DNA of 64,000 nucleotides from an uncultured Muribaculaceae bacterium. Its GTDB lineage: Bacteria; Bacteroidota; Bacteroidia; Bacteroidales; Muribaculaceae. Positions 9,235 to 16,982 of the stretch are shown here, piece after piece. The translations under genes were made by a program, and so were the position numbers. The notes below the pieces were generated by a model. The model was not told the DNA's origin, did no database searches, and was given only the letters and a program-made list of their open reading frames with translations. Position 1 is the stretch's first letter, and the number at the start of each line of letters is the position of its first letter. The DNA is taken from NCBI GenBank assembly GCA_947174275.1, contig CAMWIJ010000001.1, forward strand, positions 32,800 through 96,799, read 5' to 3'.

Positions 9235-9927
9235 ATGGAACGATACTTACGACAGACAATCCTTCCCGGTTTTGGCACGCAGGGACAGCAGCGTCTCCTC
9301 GCTTCTTCTGCTCTCATTGTAGGGCTCGGCGGCCTAGGTGCCCCCGTGGCTTCATATCTGGTTTCTTCAGGGGTAGGGCGCATAGGCCTTTGTGACAATG
9401 ACACCGTCGGCATCACCAACCTGCAGCGCCAGATACTCTACACTGAGCACGACCTCGGCAAGCCCAAGACTCTGTGCGCGCATCAGCGACTGTCCGCCAT
9501 GTCTCACGACACTGTTCTTGACATCATTGACGACGGACTCACCGTTGACAATGCCGCCACTGTCATTGCCGCTTACGACATCGTGGTCGACTGTACCGAC
9601 AATTTCGCCACACGACGCCTCATCGACAGTGAGTGCCGGCGTCTCGGCAAGCCTTGGGTGCATGGTTCCATCGATGGCCTTTACGGCTGTGTGACCGTGT
9701 TCAATCACCGCAGTGGCAAACGCTATGCCGACCTTTATCCCGATGCCGAGACCTTTGCCGACAACCGAGACCGTCTTATCGCCAATCTTGGCCCGGTTCC
9801 CGGCGTCATAGGCTCTATACAGGCGCTTGAGGCGCTCAAGCTTCTTTCCGGATGCGGCGACACGCTTGACGGTCGCATTCTGGTGCTTGACCTCGATAAA
9901 ATGATTTTCTCGACAATTGAATTTTAA
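9235..9927 (+). CDS. thiF: ThiF/MoeB/HesA-family adenylyltransferase, short form
   Basis: A 230-residue E1-like enzyme expected to adenylate the C-terminus of ThiS. It shows the nucleotide-binding GLGGLGAPVASYL motif at about residues 30-42, the DNDTVGITNLQRQILY segment, the metal-site DCTDNF and the GPVPGVIGSIQALEALKLL helix. The two CxxC zinc pairs of E. coli ThiF and MoeB are not present: the stretch where the first would fall reads RYADLYPDAE. Start chosen at MERYLRQTILPGF, 4 bases after thiH; an in-frame start at 9070 lies inside thiH. Fourth enzyme of the thiazole branch in the operon. Confidence 0.88.
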   Translation: MERYLRQTILPGFGTQGQQRLLASSALIVGLGGLGAPVASYLVSSGVGRIGLCDNDTVGITNLQRQILYTEHDLGKPKTLCAHQRLSAMSHDTVLDIIDDGLTVDNAATVIAAYDIVVDCTDNFATRRLIDSECRRLGKPWVHGSIDGLYGCVTVFNHRSGKRYADLYPDAETFADNRDRLIANLGPVPGVIGSIQALEALKLLSGCGDTLDGRILVLDLDKMIFSTIEF

Positions 9928-9945
9928 ACAGTTACTTACTATATT

Positions 9946-10647
9946 ATGTCTACAAGTTTTGATGAATACGCCGGGGCGTATGACCAATGGTTTATTGAAA
10001 ACTCCAACGTGCTCGCCTCTGAGGTAGCTCTCGTTGCCGCGACACTCAACGATGCTCCGCGTCCCATACTTTCCGTAGGATGCGGCAGCGGTCTTTTCGA
10101 GGATATCATGCGCAAGGAGTATGGTATTGATGTAACCGACGGGGTAGAACCGTCGACAGGCATGGCGGAAATAGCCCGCAAGAGGGGCATGGATGTCGTT
10201 ATTGCAACAGGCGAGGATTTTGACTATCCCGCAGGAAAATACGGCACTGTTATTTTCAACGGCTCTCCGAGCTACATCACAGACCTCCGCGGCATTGTCG
10301 CAAAAGTCTACGATGCCCTCCCCGAAGGCGGACGCATCATCCTTGTCGATGTCCCCAAAGAAAGCACCTACGGCATAATGTACAACCTCGCAAAAGCGCT
10401 CGGCACATGGCAGCATCCCCTCCTCGAAGGCGTATATCCCCCCAATCCTTATCCTATCGAGTTCGTCAACGTAGCCAACTGGCGCACTACCGCCGAGAAA
10501 GTCGGTTATCTCGAAGAGGCCGGATTTAAAAACATCCGTTGCATGCAGACTCTCACCGCCCACCCACTTTATTCCGACCTAAGAGCCGAAACTCCCGTCG
10601 AAGGTTGCGACCGCGGCGACTATGTGGCTGTTATCGCTGAGAAATAA
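9946..10647 (+). CDS. Class I SAM-dependent methyltransferase in thiamine operon
   Basis: A 233-residue Rossmann-fold methyltransferase. The SAM-binding motif I reads ILSVGCGSGLFE (about residues 41-52), an acidic residue at the end of the second strand falls in DGVEPSTGM, and a motif III-like GGRIILVDVPKES is present. It lies 18 bases after thiF and 11 before tenA on the same strand, so it is very likely co-transcribed under TPP riboswitch control. No step of canonical thiamine synthesis needs such an enzyme. Substrate is unknown; a role in handling a thiamine precursor, analogue or breakdown product is a guess from context. Confidence 0.85.
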   Translation: MSTSFDEYAGAYDQWFIENSNVLASEVALVAATLNDAPRPILSVGCGSGLFEDIMRKEYGIDVTDGVEPSTGMAEIARKRGMDVVIATGEDFDYPAGKYGTVIFNGSPSYITDLRGIVAKVYDALPEGGRIILVDVPKESTYGIMYNLAKALGTWQHPLLEGVYPPNPYPIEFVNVANWRTTAEKVGYLEEAGFKNIRCMQTLTAHPLYSDLRAETPVEGCDRGDYVAVIAEK

Positions 10648-10658
10648 CCGGTGTGATT

Positions 10659-11312
10659 ATGGAAAAATGGAGCAATTTGGCATGGCAGGCCGCCCTGCCC
10701 GAAATCGAGCGTATAAAACACTTGCCCTTCCTGCGTGAACTCGCCGACGGCACCCTGCCCGACGACATATTCCGCTTCTACATAAGCCAGGATCGCCTGT
10801 ATCTCGATGACTACACGCGCGTCCTCGCCCACATAGCCTCACGTCTGCCCGACATGGCCGATGTCGAGACATTCCTCGCATTTGCAGTCGACGGGGTTGC
10901 AGTCGAAAAGAGCCTTCATGCCTCCTACAACCCCGATATGCAGATGCGAAAATCCGGCGCATGCGAATTTTACACATCCTTCCTCAAAGCACGCTCTCAC
11001 GATGACATCGCGGTTGCAGCGGCTTCCATATTACCATGCTTCTGGGTGTATCTCGAAATCGGAAAATATATATTGTCGACAGCACGGCTCGACGGCAACC
11101 CCTACCGCGCATGGATAGAGACCTACTCCGATCCGGCATTCGACATCAGCACCGCCCGGGCAATCGACGTGTGCGACCGCCTGGCTACCGCCACAACCGT
11201 GGCCGTCCGCCGTCTGATGACCGACACTTTCATCGAAGCCACCCGTCTCGAAGCCCTGTTCTGGCAATCCGCCTACCACAAAGGCACCGCCGACTCCCAT
11301 CTGCTGATTTAA
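10659..11312 (+). CDS. tenA: TenA-family aminopyrimidine aminohydrolase
   Basis: A 217-residue all-helical TenA/THI-4 protein. The family releases HMP from thiamine breakdown products such as aminomethyl-pyrimidine, or hydrolyses thiamine. Visible family features are RFYISQDRLYLDDYTRVL near residues 36-53, ILPCFWVYLEIG with the probable catalytic cysteine, and a C-terminal ATRLEALFWQSAY holding a conserved glutamate. Start chosen at ATG 10659; a GTG six bases upstream is possible. In an operon without thiC, this supports HMP supply by salvage. Confidence 0.9.
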   Translation: MEKWSNLAWQAALPEIERIKHLPFLRELADGTLPDDIFRFYISQDRLYLDDYTRVLAHIASRLPDMADVETFLAFAVDGVAVEKSLHASYNPDMQMRKSGACEFYTSFLKARSHDDIAVAAASILPCFWVYLEIGKYILSTARLDGNPYRAWIETYSDPAFDISTARAIDVCDRLATATTVAVRRLMTDTFIEATRLEALFWQSAYHKGTADSHLLI

Positions 11313-11335
11313 TTCCCCAAAAACTCTCACCCAAA

Positions 11336-11385
11336 GTCCGACCAGTCCGACCAGTCCGACATGTCTGACCCGTCCGACCCGTCCC
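11336..11385 (+). repeat. 9-base tandem repeat between tenA and thiD
   Basis: Five full 9-base units and a partial sixth: AGTCCGACC, AGTCCGACC, AGTCCGACA, TGTCTGACC, CGTCCGACC, CGTCCCC. The array fills most of the 83-base gap and ends about 10 bases before the thiD start codon. Translated in one frame it would read Ser-Asp-Gln repeats, but no ORF uses it. Confidence 0.9.
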
Positions 11386-11395
11386 CAAAAAAGCA

Positions 11396-12220
11396 ATGAA
11401 AAAATACCCTATAGCACTGACAATAGCCGGAAGCGACCCCTCCGGCGGCGCCGGCATGCAGGCCGACCTGAAAACCTTCTCCGCCCTCGGCGTCTACGGC
11501 GCATCGGCCATCGTCGCCCTTGTCGACGAAAACACTCAGGGCGTCTACGGCGTCCATCCCGTGCCCCCGCAATTCGTGGCCGGACAAATCCGCTCCGTCA
11601 TCGACGACATCGGAGCCGACGCCGTTAAAATCGGCATGCTCCACGACTCCGAACTCATCGTTACCGTGGCCGAAACTCTCGCCCTCTATCCCCACATACG
11701 CAACATAGTCCTCGATCCGGTGATGGTCGCCACCTCCGGCGACCCTCTTCTGCAGCCCGACGCTGTCGATACGTTGCGCCGCGTGCTCATACCGCGCAGC
11801 CGCATCATAACACCCAACATTCCCGAGGCTTCACTGCTTTTGGGGCAGACTATTGACCATCCCGACCAGCTCCGCGACGCTGCCGTAGCCCTCTCTGAAG
11901 CCGCCGGCGGTGTGTCGGTGATGCTGAAGGCCGGACACCTTGACTGCGATTGCCTGACCGACATATTCTACAACGCAGAGACCGACGAGATTGAAGAACT
12001 CTCGGCCCCACGTATAGCTACCGTCAACACCCACGGCACCGGCTGCACCCTCTCCTCGGCAATAGCCGCATGTCTTGCCCGCGGTGCCGCTCTCAAAGAC
12101 GCCGTCCGTCAGGCAAAGCACTATCTCTTCAAGGCCATACAATCGGGCGCCGCCTACTCGATCGGAAAAGGCCACGGCCCCGTAAATCATTTCCACAACC
12201 TCTGGCCCGAAGGGAACTGA
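11396..12220 (+). CDS. thiD: Hydroxymethylpyrimidine/phosphomethylpyrimidine kinase ThiD
   Basis: A 274-residue ribokinase-fold kinase that phosphorylates HMP and HMP phosphate to the pyrophosphate used by ThiE. The N-terminal signature ALTIAGSDPSGGAGMQADLK is complete. VKIGMLHDSELI, VLDPVMVATSGDPLL and the C-terminal catalytic NTHGTGCTLSSAIAACLA anion hole are all present. Length is normal. Last gene of the thiamine operon, preceded by the 9-base tandem repeat and followed by a GC-rich stem-loop. With tenA upstream it completes a pyrimidine salvage branch. Confidence 0.95.
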   Translation: MKKYPIALTIAGSDPSGGAGMQADLKTFSALGVYGASAIVALVDENTQGVYGVHPVPPQFVAGQIRSVIDDIGADAVKIGMLHDSELIVTVAETLALYPHIRNIVLDPVMVATSGDPLLQPDAVDTLRRVLIPRSRIITPNIPEASLLLGQTIDHPDQLRDAAVALSEAAGGVSVMLKAGHLDCDCLTDIFYNAETDEIEELSAPRIATVNTHGTGCTLSSAIAACLARGAALKDAVRQAKHYLFKAIQSGAAYSIGKGHGPVNHFHNLWPEGN

Positions 12221-12241
12221 CAAACGAACGGCAAAGCAGGG

Positions 12242-12262
12242 GCGGGGGCGTCTCGCCCCCGC
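12242..12262 (+). terminator. GC-rich stem-loop after thiD
   Basis: A perfect 9-bp stem (GCGGGGGCG, loop TCT, CGCCCCCGC) lies 21 bases after the thiD stop and is followed by a T-containing but weak tail (TTCATTATCTT). It probably ends the thiamine operon and, being symmetric, may also act on the convergent galactan operon. Confidence 0.6.
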
Positions 12263-12362
12263 TTCATTATCTTACATCAACGATGCATGTCGCCGGCGTC
12301 TCGTCCCGCTGCACTTACCTCAGCGCTGCATTATTCTGCTGCATTATCTTACCTCAACGAAG
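12247..12362. repeat. Degenerate triplicated 40-odd-base unit reaching into the GH2 3' end
   Basis: Copy A (12247-12288) and copy B (12295-12331) both read GGCGTCTCG, then a CCCGCT-like block, CA, CTTAC, TCA, CG and TGCAT, differing by a few substitutions and two short gaps. Copy C (12338-12362) keeps the GCTGCATTAT...CTTACCTCAACG part and contains the stop codon and last codons of the GH2 gene. GCTGCATTAT is also tandemly doubled at 12325 and 12338. On the minus strand copy A would encode PATCIVDVR plus a stop, close to the real GH2 ending PATCFVEVR. Confidence 0.75.
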
Positions 12363-14773
12363 CACGTCGCCGGCTTCACACCCTTCGCGCTGGCGGTAAA
12401 CTTGATTTCTCCCGCCGACTTGCCGCTCCGCGCTATCGCGGTCGCCGCTCCGCTGAACAGATCCATCTCCGGGTTCTGGAAAGGCAAGAGCGAAGTCGGG
12501 TCTCCGTTGGCCGTTGCCTCAAACGTTCCAGCTCCCGTCACGCTGAACTTCACGCGGCGGCTGTCGTCCGGCACAATATTGCCATCCTTGTCAGCCACCT
12601 GCACGGTGAAGTAAACCAGGTCATCCCCATTGGCCTCAAGCGTGTCGGTGTTGGCGGTGACAACGAGGTGATGCGGTTTGCCGGCCGTTCTGATTGTCTT
12701 CTCTGCAGCGCGGTTGCCCTCTTCGTCGTAGGCCACTACTTTCAGCTCGCCCGGTTCATAGCGGGTCTCGTTCCACATCAGGCGGTAGCGTGTCTGCAAT
12801 GTCGAGTCATTCTTCTCGCGCATGCCCTGGCTCTTGCCGTTGATGAAAAGCTCAGCTTTGGGGAACGACGTGTAGACGAATACCGGAGTCACTTCTCCCT
12901 CGCGTCCCTTCCAGTTCCAGTGCGGAAGCACATGCAGCGTAGTGTCCCTGTCGTTCCATTGCGAGCGATACAGATAATATCTGTCCTTCGGAAGTGATGC
13001 CAGGTCTATGATTCCGAATACGGAGCTGTGGCTGGGCCACGCGTCGGTATCGTAGGGCGACGGTTCGCCGAGATAGTCGAAGCCGGTCCACACAAACTGA
13101 CCCAATACCCACGACTGCTCGTCCATGAAGAAATCTATGTCGGGCGTGTTCGACCAGAAGCATGCCTCATTGTCATAGCTCGACGACTGATTGTCGGCAT
13201 GCATCACCTGATTGTGTTCCACCTCAAATGATACCGGGAAATGATACACTCCGCGCGACGACACTGTCGATGCAGTCTCCGAGCCCAATATCATTTTCTG
13301 AGGCAGCATGCCGTATGCCTTCTCGTAATACTGCGGTTTGTAATTGAAGCCGGGTATGTCGAGCGATGCCGCGAAGCCGTTGTCGAGCACGGCGCCTATC
13401 TGGTCCATACCGCATGTCACCGGACGCGTCGCGTCAAGCGACTTCACCAGATCCTGGAGCATCGTAAGTTCCGACACTCCGTCGGGGCCCCACTGGCTTG
13501 GCACTTCGTTGCCGATCGACCACATCACCACTGACGGCGAGTTACGGTAACGTTTCACCATGTTTGTGACATCTTTTTCAGCCCAGTCTGCGAAGAAGCG
13601 GCCGTAGCCGTTGGGCGATTTCGGACGGAAACTCCAGTCGTCAAACGGCTCCACCATAAGCATCATGCCCAGCTCGTCACATATCTCCACCAGCTCCGGC
13701 GCAGGCATATTGTGAGCCGTGCGTATGGCGTTGGCGCCCATATCCTTTAACAGTGCCACCTGATGGCGGAGAGCCGAGCGGTTGACTGCAGCGCCGAGCG
13801 GTCCGAGGTCATGGTGATTGCACACCCCCTTGAATTTCGTTGGCTCGCCGTTGAGGCGGAATCCGAGTTCCGGTATATACTCCAGACTCCTCACTCCGAA
13901 CTTGGTCTCGTAACTGTCGACCTCTTTGTCGTCGACCTTCAGAATGGTGCGGGCGGTGTAAAGGGCAGGGGAGTCGGGGCTCCACAGTTGCGGTTCTGTA
14001 AGCAGAAAATTCTGTGTGAATTTCTGTCCGTGCGATATATACGGCGCGCTGTTGCTTGCCGCTATGCTCCCGTCCGGAGCGATGATATCGGTGACGACAT
14101 CTACAGGCTCCCCCTTGCGAGCACCGGCAATCTCCATCTCCAGTTTTACCGATGCCCTCTCTCTCGTCACTGTCGGAGTGGTGACGTATGTGCCCCACAC
14201 CGGTATATGCACGCGGTCGGTGTTTACAACATGTACGTTGCGGTATAGTCCCGCGCCTGGATACCATCGTGACGCTCTTTCAAAATTTTCAAGCTCGACT
14301 ACCATATCGTTGCTTCCGGGCACTACGGCTTCGGTTACATCGGCGTAAAACGAGTTGTAACCGTAAGGCCAGTATGCAACCTCCCGGCCGTTGACCTTGA
14401 CATGCGCGTTGCTCATCGCCCCGTCAAACACTAATGTTACATTGCGGCCTGTCGTGTCTGCCACCTCGAAGGTCGTGCGGTAGCTTCCCTTTCCGATGAA
14501 TGGCAATCCGCCGGTGCGGCCTGTTTTTACGGTTTCCTCTGTTTCTCCGTTCTGCTCCACGGCCACTGTCTGAAGGTCGTTGTTTCTGTCAAACGGCCCG
14601 TAGATGGCCCAGTCGTGGGGCACTCTCACATGCTGCCACTCCTGTGCTCCGGCTGCGGCTCCCTTTGTGAATTCCCAGCCGTCGTTGAGGGTAGTGACCC
14701 TTCTTTCTCCGTTGGCAGTGAAAACAATGGCTCCCGAAAGAGCCATTGCAGTTATTATAGTTGTTGTTTTCAT
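12344..14773 (-). CDS. Glycoside hydrolase family 2, probable beta-galactosidase
   Basis: An 809-residue secreted GH2 enzyme. A signal peptide spans residues about 1-22, followed by the GH2 sugar-binding domain (about 30-180), an immunoglobulin-like domain (about 190-300) and the TIM barrel (about 300-600). The acid/base glutamate is in MWSIGNEVPSQW (near 421) and the nucleophile in ILGSETAS (near 497). Two beta-sandwich domains finish the protein (about 620-809). Its ATG overlaps the GH53 stop. In a GH53 galactan locus its likely job is trimming galactose from galacto-oligosaccharides in the periplasm. GH2 membership is firm; beta-galactosidase specificity is inferred from context. Confidence 0.9.
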   Translation of the reverse strand: MKTTTIITAMALSGAIVFTANGERRVTTLNDGWEFTKGAAAGAQEWQHVRVPHDWAIYGPFDRNNDLQTVAVEQNGETEETVKTGRTGGLPFIGKGSYRTTFEVADTTGRNVTLVFDGAMSNAHVKVNGREVAYWPYGYNSFYADVTEAVVPGSNDMVVELENFERASRWYPGAGLYRNVHVVNTDRVHIPVWGTYVTTPTVTRERASVKLEMEIAGARKGEPVDVVTDIIAPDGSIAASNSAPYISHGQKFTQNFLLTEPQLWSPDSPALYTARTILKVDDKEVDSYETKFGVRSLEYIPELGFRLNGEPTKFKGVCNHHDLGPLGAAVNRSALRHQVALLKDMGANAIRTAHNMPAPELVEICDELGMMLMVEPFDDWSFRPKSPNGYGRFFADWAEKDVTNMVKRYRNSPSVVMWSIGNEVPSQWGPDGVSELTMLQDLVKSLDATRPVTCGMDQIGAVLDNGFAASLDIPGFNYKPQYYEKAYGMLPQKMILGSETASTVSSRGVYHFPVSFEVEHNQVMHADNQSSSYDNEACFWSNTPDIDFFMDEQSWVLGQFVWTGFDYLGEPSPYDTDAWPSHSSVFGIIDLASLPKDRYYLYRSQWNDRDTTLHVLPHWNWKGREGEVTPVFVYTSFPKAELFINGKSQGMREKNDSTLQTRYRLMWNETRYEPGELKVVAYDEEGNRAAEKTIRTAGKPHHLVVTANTDTLEANGDDLVYFTVQVADKDGNIVPDDSRRVKFSVTGAGTFEATANGDPTSLLPFQNPEMDLFSGAATAIARSGKSAGEIKFTASAKGVKPATCFVEVR

Positions 14774-15843
14774 TCGTTGTTCAATTTCTTGTATTCCACA
14801 AACGCATCAAGGGCGATAGTCGGCGAGTCATTGTCGAAACATCCGAGCTGGTAGCCGCCGTTATAACCGCCCGGTGCTTCCGGCTCCCAGTAAAACACAC
14901 CCTCTACATCGGCGGTCAACGCTTTTTCTATGAGGGCTTTGGTGTGTTCCGGCTGATCCCACGGCGCGCCTATCTCGCATATCATCACCGGCTTGCCGTA
15001 TTTCTCCTTGCAATGCCCGATGTTGGCTATGCAGTCGGCCACAACCTTTTCCCAGCCGCCGGTCTCGCCGGCCTGTTCGGCCCAGTAAGGGTAGAGCGAC
15101 ATTCCGATCATGTCATATTTACCTCCGTTGGCCTCCAGTATGTCAAACATGCGGTCGTAACGTTCACGGTCATTGCCTCCGTCGAGATGCACTATGACTT
15201 TTGCGTCGGGAAATACTCCCTTCACAGCGTCATAGCCCGCATTGTTGAGTGCCGTCAGTTGCTCCGGATTGTCTGTTGAGCCGGCGGGCAGCATCATGCC
15301 GGGTGTTGTCTCGTTGCCCACCTGCACCCATTCCGGACTGACTCCGGCCTCTTTGAGCGCTGTCAGTGTCTCGGTGACATGGTTGCCTACGGCCTTCTTC
15401 AGATCTTCAAACGACAGCTCTTTCCATGCCTCGGGCATCACCTGATGACCCGGATCTGCCCATGTGTCGGAGAAGTGGAAGTCTATCATTGTCCGCAGCC
15501 CCAGACTGTCGGCGCGCGATGCTTTCTTTACCACATCGTCAATGCTGTTCCATCCCTCCGCCGGATTGACCCACACGCGCAGACGTATCGAGTTTACGCC
15601 GCAGCAGTCGCGGAGCAGTTGCATGCATTCCATCTCTTGGCGCTCTTCGCCGGGCGTATAGAATTTGCGCCCCTCCGCCTCCATCTGTGTGAGCCAGCTC
15701 ACATCTGCGCCTAAGGCGAAGCCTGTTTCCTTGGCATTGACATCGGCCGGTTGATTTTCAGCGCTCTCAGTCTGCTGTTTTCCGGAGCATGATAGCAGCG
15801 TCGCCGACATAAGCAATGCAGATATTATTGATGTATATTTCAT
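14770..15843 (-). CDS. GH53 endo-beta-1,4-galactanase lipoprotein (copy 1)
   Basis: A 357-residue arabinogalactan endo-beta-1,4-galactosidase. A lipoprotein signal with Cys19 (TLLSCSG) should anchor it to the outer membrane. GH53 signatures are GADVSWLTQMEAEG, NSIRLRVWVNP, GLRTMIDFHFSDTWADPG, the acid/base Glu in VQVGNET (near 176) and the nucleophile Glu in MICEIG (near 289), with a closing FYWEPEAPGGYNGG. It cuts the galactan backbone of pectin type I side chains. Paralogous to the next gene upstream, and last but one in the galactan operon. Confidence 0.95.
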   Translation of the reverse strand: MKYTSIISALLMSATLLSCSGKQQTESAENQPADVNAKETGFALGADVSWLTQMEAEGRKFYTPGEERQEMECMQLLRDCCGVNSIRLRVWVNPAEGWNSIDDVVKKASRADSLGLRTMIDFHFSDTWADPGHQVMPEAWKELSFEDLKKAVGNHVTETLTALKEAGVSPEWVQVGNETTPGMMLPAGSTDNPEQLTALNNAGYDAVKGVFPDAKVIVHLDGGNDRERYDRMFDILEANGGKYDMIGMSLYPYWAEQAGETGGWEKVVADCIANIGHCKEKYGKPVMICEIGAPWDQPEHTKALIEKALTADVEGVFYWEPEAPGGYNGGYQLGCFDNDSPTIALDAFVEYKKLNNE

Positions 15844-15933
15844 GGTTGTTGTTTTTTTGTTAAGTGTGTTGCAAAACGTAGGGAAGCACGGCTCGCGCGT
15901 CCGTCAAAACGCTTCCGAATTCTGCGACACCCG

Positions 15934-16977
15934 CTATTTGAATGCGTCAAGTGCTATGGTCGGTGTCCCGTTTTCAAAGCAGCCTTTGTTATATCCGCCG
16001 TTATATCCGGCCGGTGCCTGCGGCTCCCAATAGAAGATGCCTTTGACATCGAGCGATGATGTGCGTGCGATGATATCGGTGAGCATCGCTTTGCAGGCGG
16101 CAGCTTCGCGGTAATCCATACCGACCTCGCATATCATCACCGGTTTGCCGTAGGTCGCGGTGACATGGCCGATGTTGGCGATAAGGTCGTCGACGGAGCT
16201 TTTCCAGCTGTCGGCCTCTGGATAAAATGACATTCCTATCATGTCATATTTTCCGTTATTGGCCTTAAGCGCACCGAATATACGGTCATAGCGCCATTGG
16301 TCGTTTCCGTTGTCAAGATGCACTATCACACTTGCCTCGGGAAATACTGCCTTGACCGCGTCATAGCCTGTCGATACAAGTTCCGAGAAATTCGCGGGAT
16401 TGTCAATCGACCCCAAGGGGAACAGCATTCCGGGCGTTGTCTCGTTGCCGATCTGCACCCATTCAGGTTCTATGCCGTAGGCAGCCAGGCTTGTCAGCAT
16501 CTTGTTGACATGCGACGTGACGGCTTCTTTGAGCCCGTTCATGTCGAGTCCGGCCCACGCGGCGGGTGTCTCCTGGTGGCCGGGGTCGGCCCATGTGTCT
16601 GAAAAATGGAAATCAATCATCAGCCGCAGTCCGAGGGAGTTTGCGCGTCGTGCTTTTACGAGCACGTCATCGATATTGTTCCACCCCTCCTGTGGGTTGA
16701 CCCACACGCGCAGACGTATCGAGTTGACTCCGCAATATTCTTTGAGCAGCTCCATGCACTCGGTCTGTGAGCCGTCGGGAGCATAGAATTTCTCCCCCTC
16801 TGCCTCCATTTGTGTAAGCCAGCTCACGTCGGCGCCCTTGGCGAAAGTGCCGCGTTCGATTTCTATCGGTTTGTTGTCGACAGGCGGATTGCTTACCGGA
16901 CTATCCTCGCTGCATCCTGTCAATGCTGCCATTGCCGAAACCGCTGCCGATGCTAATATTCTTGATATTGTTTTCAT
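15934..16977 (-). CDS. GH53 endo-beta-1,4-galactanase lipoprotein (copy 2)
   Basis: A 347-residue GH53 galactanase with a lipoprotein signal (Cys22, ALTGCSED). It has the same order of motifs as copy 1: GADVSWLTQMEAEGEKFY, NSIRLRVWVNPQEGWNNIDD, IDFHFSDTWADPG, acid/base Glu in VQIGNET (near 177), nucleophile Glu in MICEVG (near 283). It lies 5 bases after the SusE/F-like gene and 90 before copy 1. Copies 1 and 2 clearly arose by duplication and have diverged most in their N-terminal linkers and middle loops, so they may differ in location or preferred chain length. Confidence 0.95.
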   Translation of the reverse strand: MKTISRILASAAVSAMAALTGCSEDSPVSNPPVDNKPIEIERGTFAKGADVSWLTQMEAEGEKFYAPDGSQTECMELLKEYCGVNSIRLRVWVNPQEGWNNIDDVLVKARRANSLGLRLMIDFHFSDTWADPGHQETPAAWAGLDMNGLKEAVTSHVNKMLTSLAAYGIEPEWVQIGNETTPGMLFPLGSIDNPANFSELVSTGYDAVKAVFPEASVIVHLDNGNDQWRYDRIFGALKANNGKYDMIGMSFYPEADSWKSSVDDLIANIGHVTATYGKPVMICEVGMDYREAAACKAMLTDIIARTSSLDVKGIFYWEPQAPAGYNGGYNKGCFENGTPTIALDAFK

Positions 16978-16982
16978 TATGA

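Noticed and set aside
9367..10563. 398-residue minus-strand ORF across thiF and the methyltransferase
   Set aside because: It is antisense to two well-supported genes, spans their junction and shows no recognisable domain; GC-rich codon bias commonly leaves such open antisense frames.
11336..11385. Possible CRISPR-like or coding Ser-Asp-Gln repeat
   Set aside because: Units are only 9 bases with no spacers and no cas genes nearby, and no start codon or ORF uses the Ser-Asp-Gln frame.
12287..12997. 236-residue plus-strand ORF starting in the repeat after thiD
   Set aside because: It mostly overlaps the GH2 gene in antisense, and its start lies in degenerate repeats; no domain seen.
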